DNA of 49,835 bases, from positions 11,883-61,717 of the forward strand of contig MU602708.1 in assembly GCA_025201865.1 (NCBI GenBank). Direction: 5' to 3'. Under the pieces are notes generated by a model that did no database searches, was not told the DNA's origin, and worked only from the letters and a program-made list of their open reading frames with translations. Below, one piece after another: positions 48,493-49,835 of the stretch. Made by a program: the position numbers and the translations under genes. Numbering within the stretch: position 1 is the first letter of the stretch; every line of letters starts with the position of its first letter. This DNA is from Ramicandelaber brevisporus (Eukaryota; Kickxellomycota; Ramicandelaberales; Ramicandelaberaceae).

Positions 48493-49008
48493 ATGCAGCA
48501 TTATTCTCGAGATGAAGCAGCAACAACCACGACTGTGTCATCTACCGACGAGACGACTGTGAACAGGATCACGGTGCATCCGGGCAGTACCGTTCGCGAT
48601 CTAGTCAGCAGATCCCTGCGTGATCTCGGCTTTCCTGACCAGTCCAAGCAGAAAGACCAGCAGACTGCAGCTGTATCAGCAACAACAGCAGCGACTTCCG
48701 GTAATAGCCAGCAGCAAGTAACACTGTACGGAGTTGGCAAAGCTGTAGGCAAGACAATTAGCATTGCAGAAATTGTTAAGCGACGAGCACTGCCAGACAC
48801 ATTGCATCAATATACATCGATTGAGAATGTCACAAAGATTGAAAGGTGGCGACCAAAGTCCGATGCACCGGATGCAGGATCCGTCAAAGGACTGAATGAT
48901 ATTGAGGTCGAACGCATGGTACCGGCTGTTTCCATTGTACTGTCTCGCCAACCTCTACACGATCCGGCATCGACAACCGTTGTCGGCTATCAAATGTCAG
49001 CATTATAG
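48493..49008 (+). CDS. Alba-domain protein (Rpp25/Pop6-like)
   Basis: This 171-residue protein has an Alba fold, small nucleic-acid-binding dimers that in eukaryotes serve RNase P/MRP (Rpp20/Rpp25, Pop6/Pop7). The segment ITVHPGSTVRDLVSRSLRDL (about residues 25-44) precedes an insert rich in Gln/Ala/Thr. Then comes the hallmark strand-helix QQVTLYGVGKAVGKTISIAE with IVKRRALPDTLHQY, and the strand VTKIERWRP. The late region has NDIEVERMVPAVSIVLSR, which fits the final strands. The G-x-G-x-A-(V/I) loop is the best match. Pop6/Rpp25 is favoured over Pop7 by the position of the insert, but this is weak. Confidence 0.75.
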   Translation: MQHYSRDEAATTTTVSSTDETTVNRITVHPGSTVRDLVSRSLRDLGFPDQSKQKDQQTAAVSATTAATSGNSQQQVTLYGVGKAVGKTISIAEIVKRRALPDTLHQYTSIENVTKIERWRPKSDAPDAGSVKGLNDIEVERMVPAVSIVLSRQPLHDPASTTVVGYQMSAL

Positions 49009-49173
49009 CAAAGCAAAGGATAAAACAAACAAACTGCAGCAACAGCTAAATGCATGCGCTGTTACTGTTCTATAGTTGTTAGTACTATTATTTGTTGAAT
49101 AAAGAGCAACGAAGGATGCAATACGATGATATTAATCAGAGTGATTCTTTCTCTCTCTCTCTTTTTACATTTT

Positions 49174-49737
49174 TTAAAGATCCTGCATGTTCATGATGGC
49201 GTTGAGCACATCGCCGTCGCTGGCCTTGAGTGCCCGGACGGCCTTGCTGCGTGGAACGCTAGCCTGGTTCATGACGATGGCAATGTCATCCTCTGGGATA
49301 CCAGTGGCATCAACCTCCTCGTCACCCTCACCAGAAGCAGCAGCAGCAACGGTGGCAGCAGCCTGAGCGTTAGCACCATCCTGCAAGATGTCCTCGGCAA
49401 GGCTCTTGGACTCTGGGCCAGTGCCGAAAGCCTCTGGAGCAGCACCGCCGCTCAGGGCGTTCAGGTTGGCCATGGCAGCTTGCATATCGGCTGGGCTCAT
49501 ACGTGGAGCGCCGCCAGATCCGCCTCCATATGGGATCAGCTTGCCCATGAACATGTAAACAGTCTCGGAGGCATCGCTGTAGCAGAGAGGAGCCTGCATA
49601 GCAAAAGTGCCGCGATCAATGTTGAAGTACGCCGACTGAACGTCAGAGCGTGGAGTGAGGCCAGCAGCGACCATAGCCTGATGAGCCTTACGCTGTGCCT
49701 TAGTGAGGTTAGCCAACTGAGCTGGTACGTTCGACAT
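49174..49737 (-). CDS. EGD2: nascent polypeptide-associated complex alpha subunit, divergent
   Basis: This 187-residue protein dimerises with NAC beta at the ribosome exit tunnel. The C-terminal UBA domain is typical: EDDIAIVMNQASVPRSKAVR, then ALKASDGDVLNAIMNM. The N-terminal half matches the NAC domain only loosely: KAQRKAHQAMVAAGLTP resembles the usual KARKAMxKLGLKP, and a later YSDASETVYMFMGKL resembles SPASDTYIVFGEAKI. The acidic N-terminus common in NAC alpha is missing, so the NAC domain starts almost at the Met. The ATG at 49737 is preceded by a short leader. It is either the true Egd2 of this lineage or a divergent paralogue. Confidence 0.82.
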   Translation of the reverse strand: MSNVPAQLANLTKAQRKAHQAMVAAGLTPRSDVQSAYFNIDRGTFAMQAPLCYSDASETVYMFMGKLIPYGGGSGGAPRMSPADMQAAMANLNALSGGAAPEAFGTGPESKSLAEDILQDGANAQAAATVAAAASGEGDEEVDATGIPEDDIAIVMNQASVPRSKAVRALKASDGDVLNAIMNMQDL

Positions 49738-49835
49738 ATTTGCGGTTGATCTGGATGGAGAGAAAGCTGTCCTTGTCGACGAAAAAAAGAAACAAAACGA
49801 AACGAAATGAAGTATTTTGGAGCGAAGGAACCCAA

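Noticed and set aside
48456-48498. Intron joining the 66-codon frame to the Alba gene (GTAAAT...CAG)
   Set aside because: No upstream reading frame reaches the donor in the phase needed for the Alba frame without a stop.

Overview
The window looks like a gene-dense, intron-poor nuclear segment of an early-diverging filamentous fungus. Most genes are single open frames of 120 to 2000 codons. The gene set is fungal: MET10-type sulfite reductase subunit, Sub1/PC4, COX10, Ste20/PAK kinase, Fcf2, Cdc50/Lem3, MOT1-type molybdate transporter, NAC alpha and a 12-kDa-type complex I subunit. Complex I excludes yeasts of the Saccharomyces type. The Q-, S- and P-rich protein tails, compact CT-rich promoters and missing introns suggest a zygomycete-grade lineage; that placement is inference.

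Layout. Positions 138-6559 form one DNA transposon: two imperfect inverted repeats of about 113 bp, each starting TTAAGGGGC, enclose a minus-strand gene of 1914 codons. Its product joins a DDE-type integrase-like core, several cysteine clusters and a C-terminal Ulp1-type cysteine protease. 6650-16606: FAD aromatic hydroxylase, AVT-type amino-acid transporter, Ubc8 ubiquitin E2, sulfite reductase flavoprotein and COX10. 16851-23444: Sub1/PC4, an RRM plus triple zinc-knuckle protein, and a PAK kinase behind a long CT-rich leader. 23818-26542: complex I NDUFB10-like subunit (cut by an 860-bp run of N), Fcf2 and ribosomal protein eS4. 27295-33744: a short Spo11-N-terminus-like protein, a TBC Rab-GAP, adenylate kinase and Cdc50/Lem3. 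34037-41238: two small possible proteins and a 1973-residue orphan membrane protein. 41503-49737: an orphan 7TM receptor-like protein, MOT1, small candidate genes, an Alba-domain protein and a divergent NAC alpha.

The genes do not form a pathway cluster. Neighbours are mostly housekeeping genes in convergent or divergent pairs with short spacers. The strongest candidate for something undescribed is the transposon with its DDE-Ulp1 fusion. Next come the truncated Spo11-like gene with one plausible 53-nt intron, the 7TM receptor with an unusual ectodomain, the 1973-residue membrane protein, and several small coding-like frames in supposedly intergenic DNA.
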